DNA of 54,222 bases from Okeania hirsuta. GTDB lineage: Bacteria > Cyanobacteriota > Cyanobacteriia > Cyanobacteriales > Microcoleaceae. The position numbers and the translations under genes were made by a program. Below, piece after piece: positions 27,137 through 37,151 of this stretch. The DNA is taken from assembly GCF_003838195.1 (NCBI RefSeq), contig NZ_RCBY01000024.1, positions 1 to 54,222 on the forward strand, in the 5' to 3' direction. Within the stretch, counting starts at the first letter, position 1; each line of letters begins with the position of its first letter. The notes under the pieces are model-generated. The model made no database searches, had not been told where the DNA came from, and worked only from the letters and a program-made list of their open reading frames with translations.

Positions 27137-30100
27137 TTAAATAGACAGTTTCCGGCGCTTAGTTACCATTTGGTAGCCTTCAACTATATCACCTTCAGCC
27201 CAATCACTAAAGTTGTCTAAGCTAATGCCACATTCATAACCTGCGTTGACTTCTTTTACATCATCCTTGATACGCCTTAGCGAGTCCAGTACACCTTGGT
27301 GAATAACTTCTCCTTTGCGACGTATTCGCACCTTACAATTACGGATAACTTTGCCAGAAAGCACATAGCAACCTGCAACAGCACCACGATTAATCGTAAA
27401 CACAGCACGTACTTCTACTTCACCTAACGGTTCCTCTACTAGCTCAGGGTCTAATAGACCTTCCATTGCCCCTTGAACATCATCCAACAGTTTGTATATG
27501 ACGTTGTACTCCCGCACATCTACTCCTGCCGCATCCGCTGCTTGACGTGCTCCTGATGCCATCGTTGTATTAAAGCCAATAATCACAGCTTCACTAGCAG
27601 CTGCTAAGTCAATATCTGTTTCTGTCACTTCTCCAGCTCCAGAGAATAATAGCCTTAGTTGGACTTCTTTTTGAGGTAGTTGTCGCAGAGCTGCAACAAT
27701 AGCCTCAACAGAACCTTGAACATCTGCTTTTAGTATCAAGTTTAGTTCTTTGAGGTCTCCTGCTTGGGCACGAGCTGAAACAGCACCAAGAGTTGTCCTA
27801 CGCATAATCCGAGATTCTCTTTTAGCATCTGCTCTATCTGTAGCAATTGATGAAGCATCTTTTTCATTTTCAAATACATCAAACTCATCACCAGCTTGAG
27901 GCACGTCTCTGAGACCAAGAACTTCTACTGCAAAAGATGGACTTGCTTTTTCCACCCGGTCGCCTCGGTCATCAATCATTGCCCGCACTTTTCCGTAGAC
28001 GGAGCCAGCAACTACAATATCTCCCACTTTCAAAGTCCCATTTTGTACTAACAAACTAGCTACTGGTCCTCTAGCTTTATCTAAGTGAGCTTCAATTATG
28101 GTGCCTTTGGCCAAACGTTCTGGGTTGGCTTGCAAGTCTTCTACCTCGGACACTAAAAGAATCATTTCTAGTAAGCTATCCAGATTCTGTTTCTTGATCG
28201 CACTAACTGGAACCATAATAGCGTCACCACCCCATTCTTCAGGAACTAAGCCATGTTCCATCAATTCTTGCTTAACACGATCTGGGTTAGCTTCTTCCTT
28301 ATCAACCTTGTTAATTGCTACTATAAGTGGTACTCCTGCAGCTTTCGCATGGCTGATAGCTTCTATGGTTTGTGGTTGTACCCCATCATCTGCTGCCACA
28401 ACTAGCACTGCGACATCTGTAACTCTTGTTCCTCTAGCTCGCATTGCAGTGAAAGCTTCGTGACCAGGAGTATCTAAGAATACTACTTGTTGCATCTTAC
28501 CTTCATGTTCGACATCAACATGATAAGCTCCAATATGTTGAGTAATACCGCCTGCTTCTCCTGCTGCTACTTTAGTTGCACGGATTGAGTCTAGAAGACT
28601 GGTTTTTCCATGATCGACGTGTCCCATAATTGTTACTACTGGTGGACGACGTTCCAGTTTTTCTAGATCGGCATCTTCTAGCATTTCAGTGGTTTTCTTC
28701 GCTGCTGATTCTTCTTCTAGGGCTTCTACAGGAATTCCTTCTTCTTCTGCTACCATTTCTATGGTGGCAATATCTAAGCTTTCTGTAATGTTGACTGCTA
28801 TACCTTTCATAAACAGTCTTTTAATAATCTCTGTTTCTGATACTGCCAAAGCTGTTGCTAATTCTTGAACTGTCATGCTCGAATTAATTACTAGCTTTTC
28901 TAAAGGTTGAGCTTCAACAGATTGATTTTGTTCAGCAATTTCAGACTTGACAGGTTGCTGTGATTTACTAGATTTCTTTTTGATGCTGGGAGCGTTGTTA
29001 CCAGAATTGGATTTAGTTTTGCCAGGACTACTGTTTGGTTTTGGTGGGCGAGCTAAAGATAAGCTCATTGTTACTGGTTCTGGCTTATTTAAAAGTTCTT
29101 CTAAATCTTCATCATCATCTTCTAGGAGTGGTTTTGGACGAAGACGTTTAGCTTTTGCACTAGCTTTAGCATTTTTCTGAGCAATTTCGCTTGAATCTTC
29201 TTCTTCTTCTTCCCAAGTTGGACCTTTCTTTAATTTTGCAGATGGAGGCTTACTTGGAGATATTATTTTTCTTCTTGGTTTTTCTACCTCATTATTATAA
29301 TCTAATTCTATTACTTTTTCTTCTGGCTCTTTTTCTTCTGTTATATCTAAATCAATATCTGTATCTTTTGGAGAATCAACTGATATTTTTAGTCTCGGTT
29401 TTGGTGCAAGTTGAGGTTTTTGTAATTCTTGAACTTGCTTTGGTTTAACCGTAGGTCTATCTCGATGTTTTTGCTTTGACTGACTTGAGGTTTCAGGGCT
29501 GAGAATAGGTGGTCTTACACTTTCTTTTTGAGAAGTATCTTTGTTTTCCTTTTTATTAACAATTGCAGGCTTTTGAGAAGGTTTTTCTTCTCTATCTTTT
29601 CTTTTTTTACCTTCCTGCTTTGTTTTTTTATTTTTTTGATTAGGCTTTGTTATGGAGGGACTTTGTAGATTTCGATTTATGCTAGGAGGTGCTGGTCTTA
29701 CAGGTGGTCTTACTAACTGGGGAACTTCTGTGACAGTTTTTTCTAATGATCTGTCTGGAGCTATATCTGTAGACTTTTTATCTACTGCTGATACAGATTT
29801 ACCTTTTTCTCCCTCTAGCTTTAGGGACAGGTTTGGCCTTGGTTTACTGAGAGGTTGAATTTGCCGATCTAATGCTTCCGGTGCTGGAGGTTTTGGAGGA
29901 GTTGCCACTAATTGAACGTTATTATTATGGGTTTGGGTTTGATTTTTGAGTTTAGCTCTTTCTTCTAATGGTTTTGGTCTTGGTTTGCGTATTTCTAATA
30001 TCTGCTGTTTTTTACCCTCGTTATGATTGAAAGTTGACTCTTGATTTTGAGAGTTACTTTTTTCTGGAACAGCAGACCTACTGGGAGAGTGGGGTAAGCT

Positions 30101-30259
30101 TTCTGCTGTTTTGCGGATTAGTTCTGCTTCTGGTTCTGTAATAGTACTGCTGTGACTCTTCACAGATATGTTGAGCTGTTCACAAACTGCTAGTATATCT
30201 TTGTTATCCAAATTCAATTCCTTTGATAATTCGTAAATTCTTACTTTTCCGTTGTTCAT
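27137..30259 (-). CDS. infB: Translation initiation factor IF-2
   Basis: IF-2 is the GTPase that brings initiator tRNA to the ribosome. This 1040-aa form has an N-terminal IF2_N-like segment ([19 protein letters not shown]), then a long Pro/Lys/Glu-rich linker (about residues 50-450). A second IF2_N follows ([20 protein letters not shown]). The GTPase domain has G1 GHVDHGKT (546-553), [18 protein letters not shown] and SAIKKQNL. Domains II-IV end with [25 protein letters not shown]. The long linker is normal for cyanobacteria. It is the last gene of rimP-nusA-ylxR-infB but is separated from ylxR by 840 bp that includes a 131-bp tandem duplication. Confidence 0.97.
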   Translation of the reverse strand: MNNGKVRIYELSKELNLDNKDILAVCEQLNISVKSHSSTITEPEAELIRKTAESLPHSPSRSAVPEKSNSQNQESTFNHNEGKKQQILEIRKPRPKPLEERAKLKNQTQTHNNNVQLVATPPKPPAPEALDRQIQPLSKPRPNLSLKLEGEKGKSVSAVDKKSTDIAPDRSLEKTVTEVPQLVRPPVRPAPPSINRNLQSPSITKPNQKNKKTKQEGKKRKDREEKPSQKPAIVNKKENKDTSQKESVRPPILSPETSSQSKQKHRDRPTVKPKQVQELQKPQLAPKPRLKISVDSPKDTDIDLDITEEKEPEEKVIELDYNNEVEKPRRKIISPSKPPSAKLKKGPTWEEEEEDSSEIAQKNAKASAKAKRLRPKPLLEDDDEDLEELLNKPEPVTMSLSLARPPKPNSSPGKTKSNSGNNAPSIKKKSSKSQQPVKSEIAEQNQSVEAQPLEKLVINSSMTVQELATALAVSETEIIKRLFMKGIAVNITESLDIATIEMVAEEEGIPVEALEEESAAKKTTEMLEDADLEKLERRPPVVTIMGHVDHGKTSLLDSIRATKVAAGEAGGITQHIGAYHVDVEHEGKMQQVVFLDTPGHEAFTAMRARGTRVTDVAVLVVAADDGVQPQTIEAISHAKAAGVPLIVAINKVDKEEANPDRVKQELMEHGLVPEEWGGDAIMVPVSAIKKQNLDSLLEMILLVSEVEDLQANPERLAKGTIIEAHLDKARGPVASLLVQNGTLKVGDIVVAGSVYGKVRAMIDDRGDRVEKASPSFAVEVLGLRDVPQAGDEFDVFENEKDASSIATDRADAKRESRIMRRTTLGAVSARAQAGDLKELNLILKADVQGSVEAIVAALRQLPQKEVQLRLLFSGAGEVTETDIDLAAASEAVIIGFNTTMASGARQAADAAGVDVREYNVIYKLLDDVQGAMEGLLDPELVEEPLGEVEVRAVFTINRGAVAGCYVLSGKVIRNCKVRIRRKGEVIHQGVLDSLRRIKDDVKEVNAGYECGISLDNFSDWAEGDIVEGYQMVTKRRKLSI

Positions 30260-31099
30260 CCACTCTACCCTCTCTTTTACAAATCTATAATTTTACATTG
30301 TTATAATGTTTATTTAACGACTACACTACAATCATACTAGCATTAGGCTCAGTTTAGCTACTTAAAAGCTTTTTTTTTATTTTCACTGCTTTCAGTTTAT
30401 GAATTGTTTAGCTACTGTCTCGATTAAGTTTATATTTTACTTAAAACCCATCACTATTTAGATTGGAGAAATGAGTATTTCAGAGTAGTTCCCTGAAAGT
30501 CTACTTGCTCCATTTATTAACTAGACTTGATTTTTTGGGATAGGTTAAAAATTATACATATAAGTTAAATTTTTAAGCAATTTTATTAATTGCAATTTCA
30601 CAATTTCAGTTTGTGATTTTTTATACATATAATCTTTATGGTACTTGAGTCAAGGGTTTGACTTTTATAGATATATAGATATATTGATTTCAATCATAGT
30701 TGAAGTTTACTATTTATTAATTGCAATTTCACAATTTCAGTTTGTGATTTTTTATACATATAATCTTTGTGGTACTTGAGTCAAGGGTTTGACTTTTATA
30801 GATATATTGATTTCAATCATAGTTTAAGTTTCCTAAGACATTTATTGCCCTCGGAATATCTATCTTAGCAGGATTTATAATTTTTCTGTGGTCTCAATGC
30901 TGTCTTAAGCTGTTCAGCTATCTAAAATTAAAATGCACCATAGCTCAGTAACTTATAGGTATATATTAATTTAGAAATGAAATATCTAACTGCTAGAGAA
31001 GATACACAAAATTAGTTGTGGTATTCGATTTATTTAGTAATTCAGAGTTAATTTGTGGATAATGCAAATATTATTCTGTTGTACAACTATTTTCAGCGA
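30260..31099. other. Expanded spacer between ylxR and infB
   Basis: No gene is present. The spacer is AT-rich with the tandem duplication at 30584-30837. In most bacteria ylxR and infB are separated by a few bases, so this spacer is an expansion. Confidence 0.7.
30584..30837. repeat. 131-bp tandem duplication upstream of infB
   Basis: Units starting at 30584 and 30715 are almost identical (TATTAATTGCAATTTCACAA through TTTCAATCATAGTT); the second lacks about 8 bp in the GATATATA run. Each unit holds a TCACAA/TTGTGA stem-loop. Confidence 0.9.
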
Positions 31100-31363
31100 T
31101 CATTTTTTGGATGAAGAATTTTTCAATCTTTGCCATAATGCTTGATATATTTCTGGTGATACATGGGTTTTAAGTGAACGGCTTAATTTATTCTTTTTAC
31201 GAGCAATTTGAAAACATTCTGTTTGTGGACAAATGTAAGCTGAGCGTCCTTCTCCTTCATCTAATCTAATGGTAGAAGATTTTTTAATACGAATAACTCG
31301 CCAAAAATCTTCTTTAGGAGCAAGTTTTTTACAGCTAACACACCGACGGTAATTTGGCTTCAT
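31100..31363 (-). CDS. ylxR: YlxR-family nucleic acid-binding protein
   Basis: This 88-aa protein, taken from the ATG at 31363, begins MKPNYRRCVSCKKLAPKEDFW and contains GRSAYICPQTECFQIARKKN. These are the DUF448/YlxR signatures RRCxxC and GRGAYxC. A TTG start at 31396 would add 11 residues that look unconserved. YlxR has been described as a regulator of RNase P in some bacteria, and its genes lie between nusA and infB almost universally, as here. It is basic and likely binds RNA. Confidence 0.93.
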   Translation of the reverse strand: MKPNYRRCVSCKKLAPKEDFWRVIRIKKSSTIRLDEGEGRSAYICPQTECFQIARKKNKLSRSLKTHVSPEIYQALWQRLKNSSSKK

Positions 31364-31610
31364 TTTTACTTTTTCGTTGATTAAAACTTTACTCAATTAC
31401 TTTTTGTTTTTTTCAAAATAAATTGGCAAATATTAACCAATATATTTATAGATATTTTCCCTAATGTTTTTACTGAAAATTTTGATTTTCTCATACTTCA
31501 AAATTCCAATTAAAGTTATAAAAATCATTCACTTTACTCTTCATTAAATCCCATTGATTAATTAAAAATAATGACATTGTGCTGAAAACCTCTAATTTTG
31601 ATATCTGCCA

Positions 31611-31737
<127 letters not shown>

Positions 31738-31920
31738 AATTATTGCACAAATTAATACTAAGAGTAGCTACTTTTATCAATCTAAAGTCAACAGTTTATC
31801 TGAATAAAAGCTTTTAATTATTTAATTCTATGATAGTAGATTAAATGAATTGTAATCATAGCGGTTTGCGGATAAATTAATTATGAAAATTGGTATTGTA
31901 CCAATTTTCATTATGAATGC

Positions 31921-32020
31921 TATAGCAGTCGAAGGAAAGGGGGCGGACATATCAAAAGTTTAAAACTCAGATAACGAAGATTTTTCGGCCTTTAGGTCTT
32001 TTCTTCTTCCTTCTGCTATA
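31921..32020. mobile_element. ATATAGCAG element (copy 4)
   Basis: It runs from TATAGCAGTCGAAGG to CTTCTGCTATA and shares GGCGGACATATCAAAAGTTT with the copy at 12719. It lies inside the nusA-ylxR spacer. Confidence 0.65.
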
Positions 32021-32505
32021 CAAACAATCAAAGTGAAGTAAGAACTTTACCCATAATGTATTAAAGAGCTAAAAATCAAGCCTCATTCCAAGAAATGCTT
32101 AAGACCTAACCTCGGTAACTACTGATTACTATCAACACCCTAAGTATTTGTAACAAACAAACATTGATCGCGCCTGGTATAGCAAAATCCAGATAACTTC
32201 TTAATTAGCAATAGTTAAAAACTTACACCAATTTTATGTTATGTTGCACAAAATGAGGTTTTAGGTTTTATACCAATTTTATGTTATGTTGCACAGAATT
32301 ATGAAATTTATTAATTCGTCTGTCTTAATCTATAGTCAACTCTGATTAAAATATTATTCTATGCAACTTCATATTAATTTTGTTTACAGTTTTATTTTTT
32401 TAATGCCATACAACTCTATGAATACTTGCTTTTTTTAAGTTGCAAACCGATATGATTTTGATTGTAAATAATTAACTCTATCTCTGAAATTATAATCTTT
32501 AATAT

Positions 32506-33834
32506 TTAAGTTAATTCCACAGGATATTCAGTTTCATCAACTTCTGAATAATTATCTGGATCGTCAAAATCTGTATTTTCTAACTCTAATTCCTCAGTAT
32601 TGTTTTCTTCTTGTTCAGCTTCTTCTTGTTCAGCTTCTTCTTGTTCAGCTAATGCTTGCCGATGAGAAACTTCAACTGCAATTTTGCTATCTTCTTCAGC
32701 ATGATCGTATTTATCAGTGTCCTTAATATCAATTTTCCAGCCAGTGAGGCGAGCGGCCAGACGCACATTTTGTCCTTCCTTACCTATAGCCAAACTAAGT
32801 TGATCCTCAGATACCAAAATATGCGCTCTCCTTTCCTCTGGATCGATTAAACGAACTTCGTCTACTCTAGCTGGACTAAGGGAATTGGAAATATAAGTTG
32901 CAGGATCTGGAGACCAGCGAATCACATCTATTTTTTCTCCCCTCAGTTCATTCACAACTACCTGAATTCTCGATCCCCTCGCACCAATGCACGCTCCGAC
33001 AGGATCTACATCTCTTTCTAGAGTATCAACTGCAATTTTAGTCCTCGGGCCAACATATCGGGATGGCGGATTTGCTTCCCTGGCTACTGCTACAATTCTC
33101 ACTATCTCATCTTCAATTTCTGGGACTTCATTGGCAAATAAATAAACTACTAAACCAGCATCAGCTCTGGATACAAGTAACTGAGGCCCACGAGTTGAGC
33201 CTTCACATACTCGCTTGAGATAAACTTTGAATGTGGCATTAGCACGGTAGTTATCGTTGGGTAATTGTTCTCTCTTAGGTAGTTCAGCTTCTACTTCTGG
33301 TCTACCAAAACCACTACTTGCAGATAAGATAATTGATTGTCTTTCAAATCTTAGGACTTTTGCTTGAAGAACTTCGCCTTCTAAATCTTGAAATTCTTCT
33401 TGAATCATCTTGCGCTGCTGATCCCGTAGTTTTTGAGCTAATACTTGTTTGGTCTGGATAGCGGCCATACGACCAAATTCATTTTGTTCTGGTGTGACAT
33501 CTAAGAATACGGTATCATTTAACTGGGCTTCTGGAGCTACTTCTATAACTTCTTTCAGAGCTATGTGGTGGTCTTGATTGGTTACTTCTTCAACAATGGT
33601 TTTAGTGGCCAATACTCGAAATCCTTCTTCTTCTACATCCAACTCTACTTCAAAGTTGTCAAAGTAATCATCTGTGAAATGAATTCCATCTAGACGTTGA
33701 GTGCGTCGGTAGCGTTCATATCCTTTTAGTAGAGCTTCACGTAAAGCAGCTTGAACTGCTTGTTTTGGTAAATTGCGCTCTTTACTAATACCTTCGATCA
33801 TATCTTTAAGTCCAGGCAAATTAACCATTGACAT
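32506..33834 (-). CDS. nusA: Transcription termination/antitermination factor NusA
   Basis: NusA binds RNA polymerase and modulates pausing, termination and antitermination. This 442-aa protein starts MSMVNLPGLKDMIEGISKER, the cyanobacterial NusA N-terminal domain. It continues with an S1 domain (EGEVLQAKVLRFERQSIILS), KH1 (RTKIAVDTLERDVDPVGACI, GARGSRIQVVVNELRGEKID) and KH2 (VSEDQLSLAIGKEGQNVRLA). The C-terminal acidic repeat domains of E. coli NusA are absent. A short Glu-rich tail with AEQEE tandem units takes their place. It lies 381 bp downstream of rimP, with an AATTAGGG element in that gap. Confidence 0.97.
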   Translation of the reverse strand: MSMVNLPGLKDMIEGISKERNLPKQAVQAALREALLKGYERYRRTQRLDGIHFTDDYFDNFEVELDVEEEGFRVLATKTIVEEVTNQDHHIALKEVIEVAPEAQLNDTVFLDVTPEQNEFGRMAAIQTKQVLAQKLRDQQRKMIQEEFQDLEGEVLQAKVLRFERQSIILSASSGFGRPEVEAELPKREQLPNDNYRANATFKVYLKRVCEGSTRGPQLLVSRADAGLVVYLFANEVPEIEDEIVRIVAVAREANPPSRYVGPRTKIAVDTLERDVDPVGACIGARGSRIQVVVNELRGEKIDVIRWSPDPATYISNSLSPARVDEVRLIDPEERRAHILVSEDQLSLAIGKEGQNVRLAARLTGWKIDIKDTDKYDHAEEDSKIAVEVSHRQALAEQEEAEQEEAEQEENNTEELELENTDFDDPDNYSEVDETEYPVELT

Positions 33835-34215
33835 AATTTTTATCCTCTATTATTTTTCTAAGTTTTTGTACTATGAGGCGAGTTTTTTTTTCATCCTTGT
33901 GAGATTAGGATATTAATAATTTAGGTATTCAAGTGAAGTATTTTTTGTTTTTTCGAGAGCTTAAACTTTGAGAATTGAAAAAACAAGAAAAGAAGAACAA
34001 GTACAGATAAAAGCTTCAGCCTTTTTATACTGAAAAAAAGTGCAACTTTTTAAGCTTGAGCTACCAAAAAGTTAGGATTTTGGGCAGACAAGGGTAGAAA
34101 AATCAAGGGAAAATTATTCCGACTACCTCCTCTATAATTCCCATTTATTCTGACTCCTGAGGACTGACTCCTGACTCCTACCCTTAACAAAAGACTAGTG
34201 AAGCGCAAACCCTAA
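33835..34215. other. rimP-nusA spacer occupied by an element
   Basis: Most of this spacer is a reverse-oriented AATTAGGG element (about 34000-34218). The rest is AT-rich. Transcripts from rimP into nusA must read through it if the genes still form an operon. Confidence 0.7.
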
Positions 34216-34218
34216 TTA
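34000..34218 (-). mobile_element. AATTAGGG element, copy E (reverse)
   Basis: On the minus strand it starts AATTAGGGTTTGCGCTTCAC and carries GGAGTCA heptamers instead of GGAGACA. It has GGGAATTATAGAGGAGGTAG and TTTTTCTACCCTTGTCTGCC, and the CACTTTTTTTCAG interior. The CAGCAAGCCCTAATT terminus is not present. Its left terminus overlaps the rimP stop codon (34216-34218). Confidence 0.8.
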
Positions 34219-34677
34219 CCTTCCTTCCTGTAATTCAACAGTCATAATTAGAGAGCGTGGAATAGTTACTTGTCGTCCTTTTTGGTTAATGTAAATTGCT
34301 GTTTGATCGCGACCAACCAGTTGCCCTATCCACTGATTTTTACCTTTATAGGGTTCGGAAGTATTTACCGTAACGCTAAACCCTTTAAAGGCAATGAAAT
34401 CTCGGTCATTATCCAAAAATTTAGAAATACCAGGACTGGATATTTCTAGTAAATATGGTTCAGAAATAATATTTGCTGCGTCTAGTGATTCTTCTATGGC
34501 ATAGCTCATACGTTCACAATCATCTAAACCTGTGTCTTGATGAAAGTTCCGAATGTCCAAACGCAGCACTGGAGGATGCTGATTTGTATGAAATACTGCT
34601 CCTACTAATTCCAATCCTAGGGACTCGGCAATAGGGGTAGCAAAATTGATGATTTGTGGTATTAATGGATGACTCAT
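34216..34677 (-). CDS. rimP: Ribosome maturation factor RimP
   Basis: RimP assists 30S subunit assembly. From the ATG at 34677 the 153-aa protein begins [20 protein letters not shown]. It has the family's [31 protein letters not shown] and [14 protein letters not shown], the last being the RimP signature. An upstream start at 34713 would place codons inside a terminator-like hairpin and is unlikely. The stop codon TAA overlaps the end of an AATTAGGG element. It is the first gene of the rimP-nusA-ylxR-infB cluster. Confidence 0.95.
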   Translation of the reverse strand: MSHPLIPQIINFATPIAESLGLELVGAVFHTNQHPPVLRLDIRNFHQDTGLDDCERMSYAIEESLDAANIISEPYLLEISSPGISKFLDNDRDFIAFKGFSVTVNTSEPYKGKNQWIGQLVGRDQTAIYINQKGRQVTIPRSLIMTVELQEGR

Positions 34678-34691
34678 AGGACAAATGCAAC

Positions 34692-34713
34692 AAAAAAAGT
34701 GGGCTTCACCCAC
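34692..34713 (-). terminator. Terminator/attenuator hairpin ahead of rimP
   Basis: On the minus strand GTGGGTGAAGCCCAC is followed by seven T. It lies only 14-36 bp upstream of the rimP start codon and points into the operon, so it would stop transcripts before rimP unless it is bypassed. It may be an attenuator or the end of an upstream transcript. Confidence 0.75.
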
Positions 34714-34718
34714 TCCCC

Positions 34719-34734
34719 GTTAACAATTGTTAAC
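34719..34734. promoter_or_regulatory. Perfect 16-bp palindrome upstream of rimP
   Basis: GTTAACAATTGTTAAC is an exact palindrome adjacent to the terminator-like hairpin. It could be an operator for a dimeric regulator or part of a larger RNA fold. Its function is unproven. Confidence 0.5.
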
Positions 34735-35158
34735 ATTAACTTAAATCCTTTACAGATTATACAAATTTCGCTTAGACGAGGCTTTCTTGATTTTGCCTTG
34801 TCGAATAGCAACAACTGCTTTGTTAACTTTAAATTCTACTTCCTGTAAGAGTTATGATACTTTTTCATTACTCATTTTACAAGTTGAGAATTGGGATAGG
34901 TTTTCCCTACTAAATTAGCTCTATTAAACTATTAATTCATTAGTATATCATATTTTTTGTTGAGAAGCAAGTTAATTTTTTCTCCGATTGCAATTAACTT
35001 TTTATACCATTTCACTTTAAGGATGTCACAAATAGTTTCAAAGTTATCATGTCAAATAATACGTTTCAATACTTTAAACGTCAAAGTTTTCTGTCTATTA
35101 AATCTTACTTTTAACTTTTAACTTTTGACTTTTGACTTTTGACTTCCGTGAAACGGTA
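34735..35158. other. Gap upstream of rimP with element
   Basis: The promoter of the rimP cluster should lie here; none is clear by eye. The left part holds the TATACC-family element at 35003-35160. Confidence 0.55.
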
Positions 35159-35160
35159 TT
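35003..35160. mobile_element. TATACCATTTCAC-family element (copy 3)
   Basis: It starts TATACCATTTCACTTTAAGG and ends CCGTGAAACGGTATT; the 13-bp termini are near-exact inverted repeats. The interior has GATGTCACAAATAGTTTCAAA in common with copy 2 and the TTTTGAC/TTTTAAC heptamers. Its last bases provide part of the stop codon of the 35159 gene. Confidence 0.8.
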
Positions 35161-36607
35161 AGCTTATATTATTTTGGGGTTGATTAGCTTTAAGCTGTAG
35201 TTGTCTGGTTTGTTCTAGAATTTTTTCGACATCTTCCTCGCTCATTCGCATCACATAGTTAATTTTTACTTCTTCAAGAAAGGCTGATACTAAGGATTGA
35301 AGTTCTTCTAATGTGTGTTCTTGTTGTAATTCTGTACTTAGTGCTTTACCGAAGTTTTGAACTAGCTGGTTAGATAATTTTGTTCCTACTGGATCTGCCA
35401 TTGCTATTTTAATTGTTTCATAAGCATTTTGGGGTCCTTCGGTAGCAATATTGGATAATTCTTTAATTAATCTTTCTGATAGTTGGTTTGCTAAATTTTC
35501 TGCTCCTGGTATTTGCTGAAATCTCTGAAAAACTGGTAATTCTTCTACTATTTTCTCTACACTGTAACGGATTAGAGCTTCTATATCTGGTTGTAATTGA
35601 GGTATTACTTTGCAGACAGTTACTTGTACTAATCTAGTAGCGATCGCTTCGATTTCATTAATGTTATTTAGATCGATATAAGTTTTTTGTTGAGAGGAAA
35701 ATATTTGCTTTGCTAATTCTCCTGTTTTGACATCTTTTTGCACTTGATTAATTACTTGCATTATTACTACTTCTGTTAGTTCTTGAGCAATAGAAGCAAG
35801 AAAACCTCGACTAGCTTGTGCCCTAATTGTTTCTAGGTCTATAATTTGAGCATCATTGAGGCGAATTGTTAGAGGAATTATCCGTAAAAACTGTAGAAAT
35901 GGTAATAGTAGAAAAATATCGTACCAACGCCAGAGCATCGCTTCTGGCCAATTTACGCTAGGATAACGACGACTAATTAAAAATGTTCTGCCTAAAAATT
36001 CTAAACCAAATATAATTATAAATGGTAGGTCGATTATGCCAAAATAATCAGCTAGTCCTCCACTTTCACCGATGCCACGATAATAGTTTTTAGCAATTAA
36101 TGGTTTGATTTCTGTTTCAAACCATTCCAGTTCTTCAATCCATCCATTTTTTGTTAAGTATTCTTGACTCCAGAAGGTTTTAAATGATTCTTTTGCAGAA
36201 TCTTCTGAATTAGGAATTCTATCCCTTATTCTATTTTTTATTTTTTCTAAAGAGCCGCTTTTGTTGGCAACTGCGAAAGGATTTTGAACGATCATTTCTA
36301 TGCTAAGTTCTCGTAATTCTGCCAACTCTTCTTGTACTATTAAAGAATCAGCACCTTGAGGTATTTTCGTTTCCAGTTGTTCCAAATGATCTAAGTATTT
36401 TTCTGTATCTCTATTAGATTCAATTCCCTTTATTGGGTCGTATCTTTTTGTGAGCATTGGGATTTGCTCAAAATAAAAATCACGAAAGGTAATATAGCTG
36501 ATGTTAAATAGCACTAGAATAAAATTTACTAGGGCTAAAAATGCCATCATTCTTTCAAATATTGGAACTTTACGAGTTTTCCGACGAATCTTTTTTGTAG
36601 TTACCAT
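35159..36607 (-). CDS. Cyanobacterial membrane protein of unknown function
   Basis: This 482-aa protein has a basic N-terminus, one helix at about 18-42 (MMAFLALVNFILVLFNISYI), a charged extracytoplasmic or helical stretch to about 185, and a helix FGIIDLPFIIIFGLEFLGRT. A WRWYDIFLLLPFLQFLRIIP helix comes next, and then a long amphipathic C-terminal half without membrane segments. The middle recalls the S3-S4 region of voltage-sensor proteins (RTFLISRRYP, FLRIIPLTIRL), but no pore or selectivity motif follows. I do not recognise a named family and make no functional claim. Its TAA stop is formed where the TATACC element joins. Its 3' neighbour is the rimP leader. Confidence 0.75.
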   Translation of the reverse strand: MVTTKKIRRKTRKVPIFERMMAFLALVNFILVLFNISYITFRDFYFEQIPMLTKRYDPIKGIESNRDTEKYLDHLEQLETKIPQGADSLIVQEELAELRELSIEMIVQNPFAVANKSGSLEKIKNRIRDRIPNSEDSAKESFKTFWSQEYLTKNGWIEELEWFETEIKPLIAKNYYRGIGESGGLADYFGIIDLPFIIIFGLEFLGRTFLISRRYPSVNWPEAMLWRWYDIFLLLPFLQFLRIIPLTIRLNDAQIIDLETIRAQASRGFLASIAQELTEVVIMQVINQVQKDVKTGELAKQIFSSQQKTYIDLNNINEIEAIATRLVQVTVCKVIPQLQPDIEALIRYSVEKIVEELPVFQRFQQIPGAENLANQLSERLIKELSNIATEGPQNAYETIKIAMADPVGTKLSNQLVQNFGKALSTELQQEHTLEELQSLVSAFLEEVKINYVMRMSEEDVEKILEQTRQLQLKANQPQNNIS

Positions 36608-37151
36608 TGATGATTTGATTTATTTATTTTGATATATAGCAAGCAATAAACAGGTAGGTTAGGACATAGAGTGATGATGAGATGAATCGAAATAAGGGGA
36701 AATGTTTTTCCCACTGTTCCCTGTTATATTTTATATTTTTTCAGATTGGGATAGGTTTGAAACTGCTCTACAATATTTAATTTTTTGATAAATCACACTT
36801 TATATCAAGGGTGGAAAAAGAATGTTATGAATAATCAGAGCAGTTAAAAGACTTGACAGGAGATGTCCTTTGGAATACAAAGATAAATTCTGACCTAGTA
36901 AATGGTATCAAAGCTATTCATTCTGTACGTCGCCAATCCGACGGTTCCCCTACCACTGATTCCTAAAAAATAACCTAGTTATTTGCAGCAAATATTGATC
37001 AAATTGTTACTATTGGTAACTTTCTGAAAAGAAATAATCAAAAAAAATTCAAGAAAAAATGAGACCCTGGGGTCTCACTACTCACTATTTGGTACAGATA
37101 GCGATATGTTTACTTCTTAAAGATATTTATATTTTAAAAATCTAAAAGCTT
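36608..37151. other. Gap with malic enzyme terminator
   Basis: Apart from the terminator at 37060-37077, it holds a GGGGAAATGTTTTTCCCACT block near 36698 that recurs in altered form near 17910 and 43640. No gene is seen; a short open stretch around 36895-36965 is unsupported. Confidence 0.6.
37060..37077 (-). terminator. Intrinsic terminator of the malic enzyme gene
   Basis: TGAGACCCTGGGGTCTCA forms a compact stem-loop. On the minus strand it is followed by TTTTTTC and a further T-rich tract, about 75 bp after the stop codon of the gene at 37152. Confidence 0.9.

Noticed and set aside
28098-29858. Several plus-strand open frames opposite infB
   Set aside because: infB is certain over this range; the opposite frames mirror its biased linker composition.
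34678-34713. Longer rimP start at 34713
   Set aside because: Those codons lie in the terminator-like hairpin and poly-T, and the extra residues are not typical of RimP.
36895-36965. Short readable stretch (NGIKAIHSVRRQSDGSPTT) upstream of the malic enzyme terminator
   Set aside because: Too short, no start signal, no recognisable homolog by eye.
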